DNA of 64,000 bases, from NCBI RefSeq assembly GCF_023015765.1, contig NZ_JALKAL010000016.1, forward strand, positions 1,965 to 65,964. Direction: 5' to 3'. Under the pieces are notes generated by a model. The model did no database searches. It worked only from the letters and a program-made list of their open reading frames with translations, and was not told the DNA's origin. Both the position numbers and the translations under genes were made by a program. Positions 46,900 through 55,519 of the stretch are shown here, piece after piece (the stretch's first letter is position 1; every line of letters begins with the position of its first letter). Source of the DNA: Ornithinimicrobium sp. F0845. Lineage in GTDB: Bacteria > Actinomycetota > Actinomycetes > Actinomycetales > Dermatophilaceae.

Positions 46900-48393
46900 G
46901 GCGTAGGACTGGGCCAACTCGATCAGCGCTCGGACGCCCGAGCCCGTGCCACCGGTGGGGGTGTAGCCCCAGGCGGACTTCTCGTTGAAGGCCGGGCCGG
47001 CGATGTCGATGTGTGACCACTTGATGGTCTCGCCGGCGTCGTTCTTGCCCACGAACTCCTCGAGGAACTTCGCGGCGACCATCATCCCGCCGGCGCGGTC
47101 GCCGGTGTGCTTGAGGTCGGCGACGGGGGAGTCCATCGAGCCGCGGATCTCCTCCGGCAGCGGCATGCCCCAGGCGGCCTCGCCGACGAGGCTCGCGGCG
47201 CCGGTGACCCGCTCGCGCAGCTCGTCGTCGTTGGCCATGACACCCATCGTGCGGTTGCCCAGCGCGATCACGCAGGCACCGGTGAGGGTGGCGATGTCGA
47301 CGATGGCGTCCGGCTTGTGCTCGGAGGCCAGGGCGATGCCGTCGGCCATCACCAGGCGGCCCTCGGCGTCGGTGTTGATGATCTCGACGGTGCGGCCGCC
47401 GCGCATGGTGACGATGTCACCAGGACGCTGGGCCAGGTCGCCGGTCATGTTCTCGGCCAGGCAGAGGTAGCCGGTCACCGCGACCGGCACCTTGAGCTCG
47501 GCCAGCGCCAGGACGGCCGCGGCCACCGCGGCGGCCCCGGCCATGTCGCACTTCATCGTGACCATGCCGGTGCCGGGCTTGATGCACAGACCCCCGGAGT
47601 CGAAGGTGATGCCCTTGCCGACGAAGGCCAGGTGAGCCTTGGCGCCGCGCGGCTTGTAGGTCATCGTCACCAGGCGGGGCGGGCGACCGGAGCCCTGGCC
47701 GACCCCGAGGATCCCGCCGCAGCCCTCGGCCTGCAACTTGTCGGCGTCCCACACCTCGAGCTTGACCTTGCTGCCCGCGGCGCGCTTGCTCACCGAGGTC
47801 GCGAAGCTCTCCGGGAAGAGCACGTTGGGCGGGGTGTTGACCAGGTCGCGGGCGTAGCGGACGGCGTCGGCCACGACACTGGCCTGACCGGCGACGTCCT
47901 CCTTGTGACGGCCCTTGACGTGCACCTGCGCAGCCTCCAGCGGAGCCTTCGCGCTGGACGACTTCCCCTCACCGAGGAAGGTCTGGAAGGCGTAGGCGCC
48001 CAGGAGCACCCCCTCGGCCACCGCCCGCGCGTGCTCGGCACCGCCGAGGGCGAACAGCGCGGACTTCTTGCCCGCCAGTGCGCGCGCCCCGGCGCCCGCG
48101 GCACGGCGGTAGCGCTCGGCGGCGTCCGGCACCGCGGCGTCGGCCTTGCCCGTGCCCACGACGAGCACCAGGCCTGCCGAGACGCCCGGGACGCCGGCGA
48201 AGGTGGCGACCTCGTCGGCCTTGCCGGTGGCCCCGGTGGCGGTCAGGTTGCTGGTCAGGTGAGTCCTGGCGTTCTTGGGCAGGTCGGTGCCCTCGGCGAG
48301 CACCGCGCCGTCCGTTCCCGCGGTCGAGGCCACCACAAGGGCGTCGACCTTTGCACTCGCGATCTTGCCGTCGGTGAGTGTCAGAGTGGTCAT
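46897..48393 (-). CDS. pepA: leucyl aminopeptidase (M17)
   Basis: A 498-aa cytosol aminopeptidase. Metal and active-site residues lie in [31 protein letters not shown] and the M17 signature [31 protein letters not shown] and [14 protein letters not shown] complete the catalytic domain. The first 170 residues form the usual variable N-terminal domain. It hydrolyses N-terminal amino acids from peptides. ATG at 48393 gives the typical MTTLTLT start. It is divergent from gcvT, as in Mycobacterium (pepB/gcvT). Confidence 0.95.
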   Translation of the reverse strand: MTTLTLTDGKIASAKVDALVVASTAGTDGAVLAEGTDLPKNARTHLTSNLTATGATGKADEVATFAGVPGVSAGLVLVVGTGKADAAVPDAAERYRRAAGAGARALAGKKSALFALGGAEHARAVAEGVLLGAYAFQTFLGEGKSSSAKAPLEAAQVHVKGRHKEDVAGQASVVADAVRYARDLVNTPPNVLFPESFATSVSKRAAGSKVKLEVWDADKLQAEGCGGILGVGQGSGRPPRLVTMTYKPRGAKAHLAFVGKGITFDSGGLCIKPGTGMVTMKCDMAGAAAVAAAVLALAELKVPVAVTGYLCLAENMTGDLAQRPGDIVTMRGGRTVEIINTDAEGRLVMADGIALASEHKPDAIVDIATLTGACVIALGNRTMGVMANDDELRERVTGAASLVGEAAWGMPLPEEIRGSMDSPVADLKHTGDRAGGMMVAAKFLEEFVGKNDAGETIKWSHIDIAGPAFNEKSAWGYTPTGGTGSGVRALIELAQSYA

Positions 48394-48434
48394 CGTCGTC
48401 CATTCAGTTCGTCGGTCAGGGCGTTGGGGCCGCA

Positions 48435-48463
48435 TTGAGCCTAACGGTCGACGCGGATAGGTT
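48435..48463 (+). promoter_or_regulatory. gcvT promoter
   Basis: TTGAGC (48435-48440) and TAGGTT (48458-48463) are separated by 17 bp. The -10 ends 8 nt before the gcvT ATG, so the mRNA would start at or next to the initiation codon. No glycine riboswitch fits in the 77-bp divergent gap. Confidence 0.8.
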
Positions 48464-48470
48464 GAGCCAC

Positions 48471-49571
48471 ATGTCCCCTGAGCAGCAGAACATCTCGCCC
48501 GTCCACGATCGCCACATCGCCCTCGGGGCGAAGATGGCCGACTTCAGCGGGTGGCAGATGCCGATCGAGTATGCCGGGGTGAAGGCCGAGCACACGGCCG
48601 TCCGTGAGCGGGTGGGCATCTTCGATGTCAGTCACCTGGGCAAGGCGCTGGTGCGCGGCCCCGGCGCCAAGGACTTCGTGAACAGCTGCTTCACCAACGA
48701 CCTCAACCGGATCGAGCCGGGCCGGGCGCAGTACACCATGTGCTGCAACGAGCGGGGTGGCGTCGTGGACGACCTCATCGCCTATCTGAAGTCCGACGAC
48801 GAGGTCTTCCTCATCCCCAACGCGGCGAACAACGCCGAGGTGGTGCGCCTGCTCACCGAGGCCGCGCCCGACGGGATCGAGGTGATCAACCAGCACACGA
48901 CATACGGCGTCATCGCGGTGCAGGGCACCAAGAGCGACGAGGTGCTGACCGCGCTGGGCCTGCCGGTCGGGCACGACTACATGACCTATGTCGAGACCGA
49001 CTGGGAGGGGCAGCCGGTCATCGTCTGCCGCACCGGCTACACGGGGGAGCGCGGCTATGAGCTGCTGCCCGCATGGGCCGCGACCGGCGAGCTGTGGGAC
49101 GCCCTGGTGATGGCGATGAAGCCGCACGACGGTGCCCCGGCCGGGCTCGGCGCGCGGGACACGCTGCGCACCGAGATGGGGTATGCCCTGCACGGCAACG
49201 AGCTCTCCACCGAGATCACCCCGGTGATGGCCCGGGCCGGGTGGGCGGTCGGCTGGAAGAAGGACACGTTCTGGGGCAAGGAGGCCCTGGAGGCCGAGCG
49301 GGAGGCCAAGAGCACCCGGATCTCCTGGGGCCTGGACGTCACCGGGCGCGGCATCCCGCGGGCCGGGTGCGAGGTCAAGGACGCCGGGGGTGCCGTGATC
49401 GGCACGGTCACCTCCGGCACCTTCTCGCCCACCCTCGGCAAGGGCGTCGCGCTCGCCCTGCTGGACCGCAGCGCGGCCGAGGGCGACGACGTGGTCATCG
49501 ACGTGCGTGGCCGGGACGTCACCGCGCAGGTGAAGAAGCCCCCGTTCGTCGAGGTCGGCGTCCGCGAGTAG
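48471..49571 (+). CDS. gcvT: glycine cleavage system T protein (aminomethyltransferase)
   Basis: A 366-aa folate enzyme. [70 protein letters not shown] and the C-terminal [16 protein letters not shown] are GcvT signatures. It transfers the aminomethyl carbon of glycine to tetrahydrofolate. No gcvP or gcvH is in the window, although the lipoyl machinery needed by GcvH is nearby. It is monocistronic, with a leaderless start. Confidence 0.95.
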   Translation: MSPEQQNISPVHDRHIALGAKMADFSGWQMPIEYAGVKAEHTAVRERVGIFDVSHLGKALVRGPGAKDFVNSCFTNDLNRIEPGRAQYTMCCNERGGVVDDLIAYLKSDDEVFLIPNAANNAEVVRLLTEAAPDGIEVINQHTTYGVIAVQGTKSDEVLTALGLPVGHDYMTYVETDWEGQPVIVCRTGYTGERGYELLPAWAATGELWDALVMAMKPHDGAPAGLGARDTLRTEMGYALHGNELSTEITPVMARAGWAVGWKKDTFWGKEALEAEREAKSTRISWGLDVTGRGIPRAGCEVKDAGGAVIGTVTSGTFSPTLGKGVALALLDRSAAEGDDVVIDVRGRDVTAQVKKPPFVEVGVRE

Positions 49572-49587
49572 CCCCCAATTTGATAGG

Positions 49588-50385
49588 GGTTTTGCTGCCG
49601 GATCCGCAATTTTGATAGTGGTTTTGCTGGTGGCCTACGCATCTCCCAGGGTCGGGCTGCCTTCGGCGGTTGCGGCGCCTCGCTGGTCCGTTAGTCCTGA
49701 CGAGCGGCTGCCTTCGCCTGCACCAGTTCCTCGACCGCCTCGGGCATCGTGGTCTCGAAGTCGAGCAGCTTGACCCAGGTGGGCGTGACCCGGATGACCA
49801 CCATCTGGTCGTAGAGGCCCTTCACTCCGGCCTCCCACCCGGGGTACTGGTCCTCGGCCATCGAGCGGCGCCCGGCCTTGAGGTAGCCGGGGGGTGGGCC
49901 GTCGACGGTCTCGAGCTCAGCGGTGCCCCGGACCAGCAACACCTTGGGCGGGAACGCGTTGGTGTCGATGGTGATGGCCACCTTCGGCCTGGTCCGCAGC
50001 GCTGCCACCTTCCGCGCTTTCGGTGCCGTCGCCATCGCGATCTGCTCGCCCTCGGTCCAGAAGCCGATCGGGATCACGCGTGGGTCGCCGTCGAGGCCGT
50101 CGTAGGCGAGGCGGAGCGGGCCTGTCCCGTTCAGCAGCTGCTGAGCGTAGGGCGTGGCGAGGATGTCGCTGATCTGGTGCTGATTCACGGTTCTTTGCCT
50201 TCCGTTGTCGGTCGCTCTCACTGGGAGGACGGAGCTGCCTCAGAGTTCTCGACATCCGACCGCTCCGGTGGACGGTGCGGCCCCCTGCGAGGTGGAGCTG
50301 GAAGCACACGACACCACGAGCGAGAACCCGTCGGCGCGGCGGCCTGCAAAACCACTATCAAAATTGCGGATCCGGCAGCAAAACC
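49588..50385. repeat. 40-bp perfect inverted repeat flanking the PPOX gene
   Basis: The arm 49588-49627 (GGTTTTGCTGCCGGATCC at its start, GATAGTGGTTTTGC at its end) is the exact reverse complement of 50346-50385. Each arm starts close to a stop codon: 17 bp after that of gcvT on the left, 2 bp after that of the dehydrogenase on the right. Each arm and its flank contain two or three copies of a TTGATAGTGGTTTTG-like core (31-bp period) related to the 17.1-kb array. No transposase or recombinase lies between the arms. Confidence 0.92.
49691..50188 (-). CDS. pyridoxamine 5'-phosphate oxidase (PPOX) family protein
   Basis: A 165-aa split-barrel flavin-type protein. LRLAYDGLDGDPRVIPIGFW, KVAALRTRPKVAITIDTNAF and KVLLVRGTAELETVDG follow the PPOX/F420-binding fold. 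The cofactor (FMN or F420) is not determinable. GTG at 50188 follows GGAAGG and gives the expected N-terminus; an upstream in-frame ATG at 50221 is possible. It is the only gene between the arms of the 40-bp inverted repeat and might form an invertible or mobile unit with them (inference). Confidence 0.85.
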   Translation of the reverse strand: MNQHQISDILATPYAQQLLNGTGPLRLAYDGLDGDPRVIPIGFWTEGEQIAMATAPKARKVAALRTRPKVAITIDTNAFPPKVLLVRGTAELETVDGPPPGYLKAGRRSMAEDQYPGWEAGVKGLYDQMVVIRVTPTWVKLLDFETTMPEAVEELVQAKAAARQD

Positions 50386-50386
50386 A

Positions 50387-51460
50387 CTACAAGAATGCGT
50401 GGAGGACGGCGTCGGCCACCTGCGTCGTCGTGGCGGTGCCGTCGAGGTCCGGGGTCTTGATCCCGGCGGTGAGCGAGGCCTCCATCGCCGCGACCAGCTC
50501 GGCGGCTGCCTGCGGGTGCCCGAGGTGGTCAAGCATCATCGAGGCGGTCCAGATCATCCCGAGCGGGTTGGCGATGCCCCGCCCGGCGATGTCGGGCGCG
50601 GACCCGTGCACCGGCTCGAACATCGAGGGGTGCTCGCCCTCGGGGTTCAGGTTGCCCGACGGCGCGATGCCGATGCTGCCGATGATCGCCGCGCCGAGGT
50701 CGGTCAGGATGTCGCCGAACAGGTTGGAGGCGACGACCACGTCGAAACGACCCGGGTCCAGCACGAACTGCGCGGCCAGGGCATCGATGTGGTAGTCGCG
50801 GACCTCGACGTCCGGGTAGGCCTCCGCGGTCGCGTGCACCACCTCGTCCCAGAACGGCATCGTGTGGATGATGCCGTTGGACTTGGTGGCCGACGCCAGC
50901 CCGCCCCCGCGCCCCCGGGCCAGCTCGAGGGCGAACCGCGCCGCGCGCTCGACACCGCGCCGGGTGAAGACCGCCTCCTGGATGGCCACCTCGTGCTCGG
51001 TGCCGCGATAGAGCCGGCCGCCCGCCTCGGAGTACTCACCCTCGTTGTTCTCCCGGACGACCAGGAAGTCGATGTCGGTGCCCTCGCGGACCTTCAGCGG
51101 GGACTCGATGCCGGGGAGCAGCTTGATGGGGCGGAGGTTGATGTACTGCTGGAAGGCGCGGCGGATCGGGATGAGCAGCCCCCACAGGGACACCTGGTCG
51201 GGCACCCCGGGGAAGCCCACGGCGCCCAGCAGGATCTGGTCGGCCTGGGCCAGCTGCTCGATGCCGTCCTCGGGCATCATCGAGCCGGTGCGCGCGTAGT
51301 GCTCACAGCTCCAGTCGTGGTGCTGCCAGGCGAAGTCGATGCCGTGGCGTCCGCCCACCGCCTCGAGGATCCTCAGGGTCGGCTCCATGACCTCGGTGCC
51401 GATCCCGTCGCCGGGGATGACGGCGACCTTGACAGTATGAGGTGCCTCAGGTGATGACAT
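50387..51460 (-). CDS. D-malate / tartrate dehydrogenase (decarboxylating)
   Basis: A 357-aa member of the isocitrate/isopropylmalate dehydrogenase superfamily. VAVIPGDGIGTEVMEPTLRI, the substrate loop SLWGLLIPIRRAFQQYINLR, and NLFGDILTDLGAAIIGSIGI, FEPVHGSAPDIAGRGIANPL are clear. The WGLL-PIRR-FQQYINLRP-KLLPGI pattern matches tartrate/D-malate dehydrogenases (TtuC/DmlA) rather than LeuB. It uses NAD and a divalent metal to oxidise and decarboxylate a 2-hydroxyacid. The last codons and TAG stop are the first copy of a 31-bp repeat. Confidence 0.88.
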   Translation of the reverse strand: MSSPEAPHTVKVAVIPGDGIGTEVMEPTLRILEAVGGRHGIDFAWQHHDWSCEHYARTGSMMPEDGIEQLAQADQILLGAVGFPGVPDQVSLWGLLIPIRRAFQQYINLRPIKLLPGIESPLKVREGTDIDFLVVRENNEGEYSEAGGRLYRGTEHEVAIQEAVFTRRGVERAARFALELARGRGGGLASATKSNGIIHTMPFWDEVVHATAEAYPDVEVRDYHIDALAAQFVLDPGRFDVVVASNLFGDILTDLGAAIIGSIGIAPSGNLNPEGEHPSMFEPVHGSAPDIAGRGIANPLGMIWTASMMLDHLGHPQAAAELVAAMEASLTAGIKTPDLDGTATTTQVADAVLHAFL

Positions 51461-51523
51461 GGGGGGTGGCCTCCAGCGGTGGTCGGGTTCTGCCCCAGCG
51501 TAGGGGAGGGCCGGCGGGCTGGT

Positions 51524-52417
51524 TCAGCGGGTCAGCCGCGCCGCGTCGCCCGCCGCGCGGGCCAGCTTCTCCGGGTTGCGCACCAGGTAGAGCGCGGTCA
51601 CCAGGCCGCCCTCGACGCGCATCGTCGCCACCACGTCCAGCACGCCGTCGGCGTAGACGCGCATCGCGGGCTGGCCGTTGACCTGCGCCGTGTCGAAGGC
51701 GATCTCGCCGGTGTACTGCCCGAGGACGCCCACCAGGAAGCGCATCGACTTCTCCGCGCCGTGGATCGGTCGCAGCGCCGCCTGCCGCAGGCCGCCGCCG
51801 TCGGTGAAGAGCACCACGTCGGGTGCCAGCAGCTCCATGAGCGGCTGCAGGTCGCCGCCGGCGGCCGCCTCGAGGAACCGCTGCAGCACCGCGTCCAGCT
51901 CCGCCGTCGGCGCGGGCTCGGGGCGCTGGCTGCGGACCGCCCGACCGGCCCGGCTGGCCACCTGGCGCACCGCCGCCGGTGACTTGTCGACCGCCGCCGC
52001 GATCTCGGCATACTCGAAACCGAAGACCTCCCGGAGGACGAAGACGGCCCGCTCAGTGGGGGAGAGGGTCTCCAGGACCATGAGCATCGCGGTGGAGACC
52101 GAGTCGGCGAGCTCCACGTCCTCGGCGACGTCCGGTGCGGTGAGCAGCGGCTCGGGCAGCCACGGCCCGACGTAGGTCTCGCGGCGGCGCTGCAGGGTGC
52201 GGATCCGGTTCAGCGCCTGGCGGGTGACGATGCGCACCAGGTAGGCGCGCGGGTCGCGGACCGCCGACTGGTCCACGTCGGCCCAGCGCAGCCAGGTCTC
52301 CTGCACCACGTCCTCGGCGTCGGCGGCGGAGGAGAGCATCTCGTAGGCCACCGTGAAGAGCAGGTTGCGGTGCTGCAGGAAGGGGTCGCTCCCTCCATCG
52401 TTCACGCCATCGCTCAC
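51524..52417 (-). CDS. ECF41-family RNA polymerase sigma factor
   Basis: A 297-aa extracytoplasmic-function sigma factor. Region 2 is FTVAYEMLSSAADAEDVVQE, and region 4 is LSPTERAVFVLREVFGFEYA with DKSPAAVRQVASRA. All three ECF41 marks are present: WLPEPL in the linker, DGGG in the SnoaL-like C-terminal domain, and NPEKL near the end. In this group the C-terminal domain tunes activity in place of a membrane anti-sigma factor. GTG at 52417 overlaps the upstream CMD gene by four bases. Confidence 0.93.
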   Translation of the reverse strand: MSDGVNDGGSDPFLQHRNLLFTVAYEMLSSAADAEDVVQETWLRWADVDQSAVRDPRAYLVRIVTRQALNRIRTLQRRRETYVGPWLPEPLLTAPDVAEDVELADSVSTAMLMVLETLSPTERAVFVLREVFGFEYAEIAAAVDKSPAAVRQVASRAGRAVRSQRPEPAPTAELDAVLQRFLEAAAGGDLQPLMELLAPDVVLFTDGGGLRQAALRPIHGAEKSMRFLVGVLGQYTGEIAFDTAQVNGQPAMRVYADGVLDVVATMRVEGGLVTALYLVRNPEKLARAAGDAARLTR

Positions 52418-52980
52418 CGGGCCAACGGTGCCAGGTCGCAGGAGTCGGCGAAACCCTGGGAGGCCAGCCCCATGGCCGCGTTGGTGCGCGAGCGGAGGTT
52501 CTCCACCGAGATCATCTCGGTCAGCTCCACCAGCGCGGCGCTGCCGAGCTGCTCGTGCAGTCCGGCCACCATCTCGTCGGTCACCTCCAGCGGGGTGACG
52601 CTCATCGCCTCGGCGTAGGCCATCACGTCGCGCTCGAGCGGGGTGAAGACGTCGCTGTCGCGCCACACCGGGACCTGGCGCACCTTCGCCTCGTCCAGCC
52701 CCTCGGTGTGCGCCAGGTAGTAGCCGAAGTCCATGCACCAGGTGCACCCGATCGTGGCAGCGGTGGCCATCGTGGCGTAGGCCTTCAGGTGCGGGTCGCA
52801 CGCCGAGAGCCGGCTCATCCTGCGCTCGAAGGCGAAGACCGCTCGGGTCAGGGGGCGGTGGTGCAGGAAGACGTAGGCCACGTCGGGGACCTCGCCGTAG
52901 GTGCGACGCGCGTAGATGCTCATGGCCCGGCCAAACCATCCGCTCAGGTCGGCCTTGGGGATCCGGAACGTGCTGGGCAT
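52414..52980 (-). CDS. carboxymuconolactone decarboxylase / AhpD-like protein (ECF41 partner)
   Basis: A 188-aa AhpD-fold protein. GCTWCMDFGYYLAHTEGLDE carries the CxxC redox pair and the proton-relay His. LERDVMAYAEAMSVTPLEVT is the usual second helix segment. Carboxymuconolactone decarboxylases are one of the standard ECF41 partner types and typical targets of the linked sigma factor. ATG at 52980 follows GGAGCACC. An ECF41-type promoter lies 50-76 bp upstream. Confidence 0.9.
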   Translation of the reverse strand: MPSTFRIPKADLSGWFGRAMSIYARRTYGEVPDVAYVFLHHRPLTRAVFAFERRMSRLSACDPHLKAYATMATAATIGCTWCMDFGYYLAHTEGLDEAKVRQVPVWRDSDVFTPLERDVMAYAEAMSVTPLEVTDEMVAGLHEQLGSAALVELTEMISVENLRSRTNAAMGLASQGFADSCDLAPLAR

Positions 52981-53029
52981 CTGGTGCTCCACTCCTATTG
53001 GTGGCCCCTGGTGGGCCGGCTGACCATGA

Positions 53030-53056
53030 GACACCGCGGGTGCCGGATCTGTGACA
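53030..53056 (-). promoter_or_regulatory. ECF41-type promoter
   Basis: On the minus strand TGTCACA (53056-53050), 16 bp, then TGTC (53033-53030). The published consensus for this sigma group is TGTCACA-n16-CGTC, so only one base of the -10 differs. Placement upstream of the decarboxylase-sigma operon fits autoregulation. Confidence 0.8.
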
Positions 53057-53122
53057 GCGGGGGGGTATGCCGGAGCTCACCGGGTCCGTGACATCGGCGC
53101 GAGTATGCCGCAGGTCACCGGG
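53047..53122 (-). repeat. 38-bp direct repeat spanning the cobU stop
   Basis: TCACCGGGTC at 53077 and 53115 marks two copies, 38 bp apart. Shared flanks are GTATGCCGGAGC/GTATGCCGCAGG and TGACAGCG/TGACATCG, plus a shorter third match near 53047. The cobU end ACCCGGTGA is reproduced in the downstream copy. The copies carry TGTCACA or TGTCACG, so the ECF41 -35 element lies inside the repeat. Confidence 0.82.
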
Positions 53123-53705
53123 TCTGGCTGCTGACCTCCCCCGACCGGCTGGCCGAGAGCGGGGAGGGGGCGTTGCTCAGGTCGAGCACCCGACCGCCGA
53201 CGAGCAGGTGGACGCGCTGGCTGACGGCGCTGAACCGGTTGTTCACGTGGGCCAGCACCTCGCGGTAGGTCCCCTCCCGGGCGTTGGTGGGCTCCCGACC
53301 CCACCCGACCTCGTCGGAGATCGCCACGACGTCGTGGGACAGGGATCGGTAGACGACGAGCAGCTCGTCGAGGATCGGCTCGAGTGTCTCGATGGCGCGG
53401 GTCGCGGACCGCCACTGGTCGTGCTCGTCGAGGGTCCGCCAGACCCAGTGCGACAGGGTGTCGATGAGCACCGGCCGGCGGGAGAGGAGCAGGGCGCGGG
53501 ACAGCGCGGTGGTCTCGACCGTCTCCCAGGAGGCGGGACGCTTGGCCCGCAGCTCCAGGACCTGGTCGGCCCACGCCTGGTCCGGGGCGTCGTGAAGTTT
53601 TGGCCCGGTCGCGACGTAGGTCACGACGGGGTGGTGCGCCAGGAGTGCTTCGGCGTAGTCGGATTTGCCGTTGCGGGCGGCACCGAGGACGAGGGTGGTA
53701 GCCAT
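53115..53705 (-). CDS. cobU: adenosylcobinamide kinase / adenosylcobinamide-phosphate guanylyltransferase
   Basis: A 196-aa bifunctional cobalamin nucleotide-loop enzyme. TLVLGAARNGKSDYAEALL is the P-loop (GxxxxGKS), VTYVATGPK and RRPVLIDTLSHWVWR carry conserved segments, and VVAISDEVGWGREPTNAREG the guanylyl-transfer region. The usual central His-containing HR motif is replaced by ELRAKRPASWETVE, typical of actinobacterial CobU. Other cobalamin genes are absent here except a possible link to the SCO2322-like neighbour. Confidence 0.92.
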   Translation of the reverse strand: MATTLVLGAARNGKSDYAEALLAHHPVVTYVATGPKLHDAPDQAWADQVLELRAKRPASWETVETTALSRALLLSRRPVLIDTLSHWVWRTLDEHDQWRSATRAIETLEPILDELLVVYRSLSHDVVAISDEVGWGREPTNAREGTYREVLAHVNNRFSAVSQRVHLLVGGRVLDLSNAPSPLSASRSGEVSSQTR

Positions 53706-53783
53706 GATTCACGAGACCTCAGGAGACGGGGGTGGCTCCAGAGTAGTGGACGATGGCCGCCGGAACGTCCTGACCCTGGCGCG

Positions 53784-54794
53784 TCAGCGACCGGGCGGTC
53801 CTCCGGGGCCCGGGTCGCCGTCAGGACCCTGCGGGCCGTCCGGGTCCTTGGCGTCCTGGTCGTCCGGTGCCCAGTCGCGCTCGGCGTCCTCCAGCCGCCG
53901 GTTGCGGGCCGCCCCGGCCGCCCAGGCGAGCAGCCCCAGCAGCACCACCGCCCCGGCGATCCACACCCACGGGGGGACGCCTCCGGAGGATCCGTCGGAG
54001 TCCTCGTCGGTCGCCTCGTCCGCCCCCTCGTCCGGGGTGGCCTCGGCGGTGTCCTCCTCGGTCGCCTCCTCGGTCGCTTCCTCGGTCGTCTCCTCGTCGG
54101 TGGCCTCGTCGGTGGCCTCCTCCGTCGTGGCGTCCTCGGTCGACTCGTCGGTCGCGGTGGCGTCGTCGGTGGCCGTGGGCTCGTCCGTGGCCTCGCCATC
54201 CTGGTCAGCCGCGGCGATGATCGGCTGACCGGCGGGCACCACCGGGATCGCGATCTCCTCGTCTTCGGCCAGCTGCTCCGGGGTCGGCTCGGCGACCTCG
54301 TCACCGCAACCGCCCTCGGCCGGGAAGCCCCCGATGCCGCACAGGAACGCGTCGACGACGCGGACCTCGCCGGCCGCCTGGTCGACGACCTCCTGGGAGG
54401 TGGCGCCGGGGTCGGCGACGACGCACTGCGCGCCGGGGGTGAAGAGCGTCTCGCCCTGGGGTGCGTCGACGTCACGACCCGGGTCGACGACGAGGCCGAC
54501 ACGCTTCATGCCGTCCTCGGCCGGGGTGTCGGCACAGATCTCCTCGAAGGTCAGGACGGCGCGCGGCACCCGCACGTCCTCACCGGAGGAGACCGCGAAA
54601 CGGAACCCCTCGACGGTCCCGTCCTCGGGGACCACCGTGGCGGGACCCTCGGTGGCAAAACTCCACTCGCCGTCGTCCGAGAGCTGGTAGAACCCCCAGA
54701 ACTGATAGCCCACGGCGTGGGCCGCCGCGGGGGCCAGGAGCGCGGCGAGGACGGAGAGAGCCAGGACCGCTGCGAAGCGGGGGAGTCGGGTCAT
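53784..54794 (-). CDS. SCO2322-like exported membrane-anchored protein
   Basis: A 336-aa protein with a cleavable-type signal (residues 1-27, ending AAAHAVG). GYQFWGFYQLSDDGEWSFAT starts a domain of about 130 residues with a few Cys. A long Thr/Glu/Ala/Asp repeat region (residues 190-260) leads to one transmembrane helix near 268-290 and a Pro/Asp/Gly tail. The layout matches SCO2322-family proteins, which in Streptomyces sit beside an ECF-type transporter. Its position next to cobU hints at cobalt or cobamide uptake (inference). Confidence 0.82.
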   Translation of the reverse strand: MTRLPRFAAVLALSVLAALLAPAAAHAVGYQFWGFYQLSDDGEWSFATEGPATVVPEDGTVEGFRFAVSSGEDVRVPRAVLTFEEICADTPAEDGMKRVGLVVDPGRDVDAPQGETLFTPGAQCVVADPGATSQEVVDQAAGEVRVVDAFLCGIGGFPAEGGCGDEVAEPTPEQLAEDEEIAIPVVPAGQPIIAAADQDGEATDEPTATDDATATDESTEDATTEEATDEATDEETTEEATEEATEEDTAEATPDEGADEATDEDSDGSSGGVPPWVWIAGAVVLLGLLAWAAGAARNRRLEDAERDWAPDDQDAKDPDGPQGPDGDPGPGGPPGR

Positions 54795-54831
54795 GGGCCC
54801 ACTCTAGGGACCGATGACGCGACCACGCCAC

Positions 54832-55428
54832 CTACCGCTTGCCGCCGCCGAGCAGACCGCCGAGGAGGTCGTCGAGCCCGCCCATGCCGCCGCCCTGGCC
54901 GCCAGCCTGACCGCCGAGGGCTCCGCCGAGCAGGTCGCCGAGGAGGTCACCCACGCCGCCGCCGGCCGGGGCGGCACCCGGGGAAGGTGCGCCACCGCCA
55001 CCGCCGAGGGCGTCGGTCAGGGCGCCACCGAGACCTCCGCCGCCGCCCATCTTCTTGGCCAGGAAGCTGAGCACGATCGGGGCGAGGATCGGCAGGAGCT
55101 TCTGGATCAGGCCACCGCCCCCACCACCGAGCCCGCCCAGCTGGTTGACGACCGCCTCACGCTGGTCGCCGAAGATGTGGCCGACGATCTTCTGGCCGTC
55201 GTCGATGTTGACGTTGGCCAGGTCGCCGAAGTTGGTGTCGGCGTGGTCGCCGAGAGCGTTGGTGAGTGAGGCAGCCCCCTCGGGCTGCTGGGCGTTGGCG
55301 CTCAGGCCACCCACCAGCGCGGGAAGGACCTGCTGCACGGCCTGGGAGACCTCGGCCTCGTCGGCACCCACCTGCTGGGCGAGCTGAGACACCGGGATCG
55401 CGGACAGCAACTCGTCATACTGACCCAT
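54832..55428 (-). CDS. DUF937 domain protein
   Basis: A 198-aa protein. The DUF937 part (MGQYDELLSAIPVSQLAQQV; VLPALVGGLSANAQQPEGAA; VGHIFGDQREAVVNQLGG) is followed by a strongly Gly-rich region with LIQKLLPILAPIVLSFLAKK and repeated GLGGALGG/DLLGGLLGG. Function is unknown. The Gly-rich tail is low-complexity and could mediate assembly. Confidence 0.88.
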   Translation of the reverse strand: MGQYDELLSAIPVSQLAQQVGADEAEVSQAVQQVLPALVGGLSANAQQPEGAASLTNALGDHADTNFGDLANVNIDDGQKIVGHIFGDQREAVVNQLGGLGGGGGGLIQKLLPILAPIVLSFLAKKMGGGGGLGGALTDALGGGGGAPSPGAAPAGGGVGDLLGDLLGGALGGQAGGQGGGMGGLDDLLGGLLGGGKR

Positions 55429-55519
55429 GTTTCACACCCTCTTTCGTGCGGCGGCCCCTGCTGGACCGGCCTGTGGGTCGACCCTAGGGCACCCCACCGA
55501 CTTTGCGTAGGGTAAGGGC

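Noticed and set aside
48394-48470. Glycine riboswitch upstream of gcvT
   Set aside because: Only 77 bp separate pepA and gcvT, the promoter -10 ends 8 nt before the ATG, and no glycine-aptamer core sequence is present.
49588-50385. Insertion sequence or integron cassette around the PPOX gene
   Set aside because: Inverted repeats are perfect, but there is no transposase, integrase or visible target-site duplication; kept only as an unexplained inverted repeat.
50387-51460. 3-isopropylmalate dehydrogenase (leuB)
   Set aside because: Same superfamily, but the substrate-loop pattern WGLLIPIRRAFQQYINLRP and the absence of leu genes nearby fit the D-malate/tartrate dehydrogenase subgroup.
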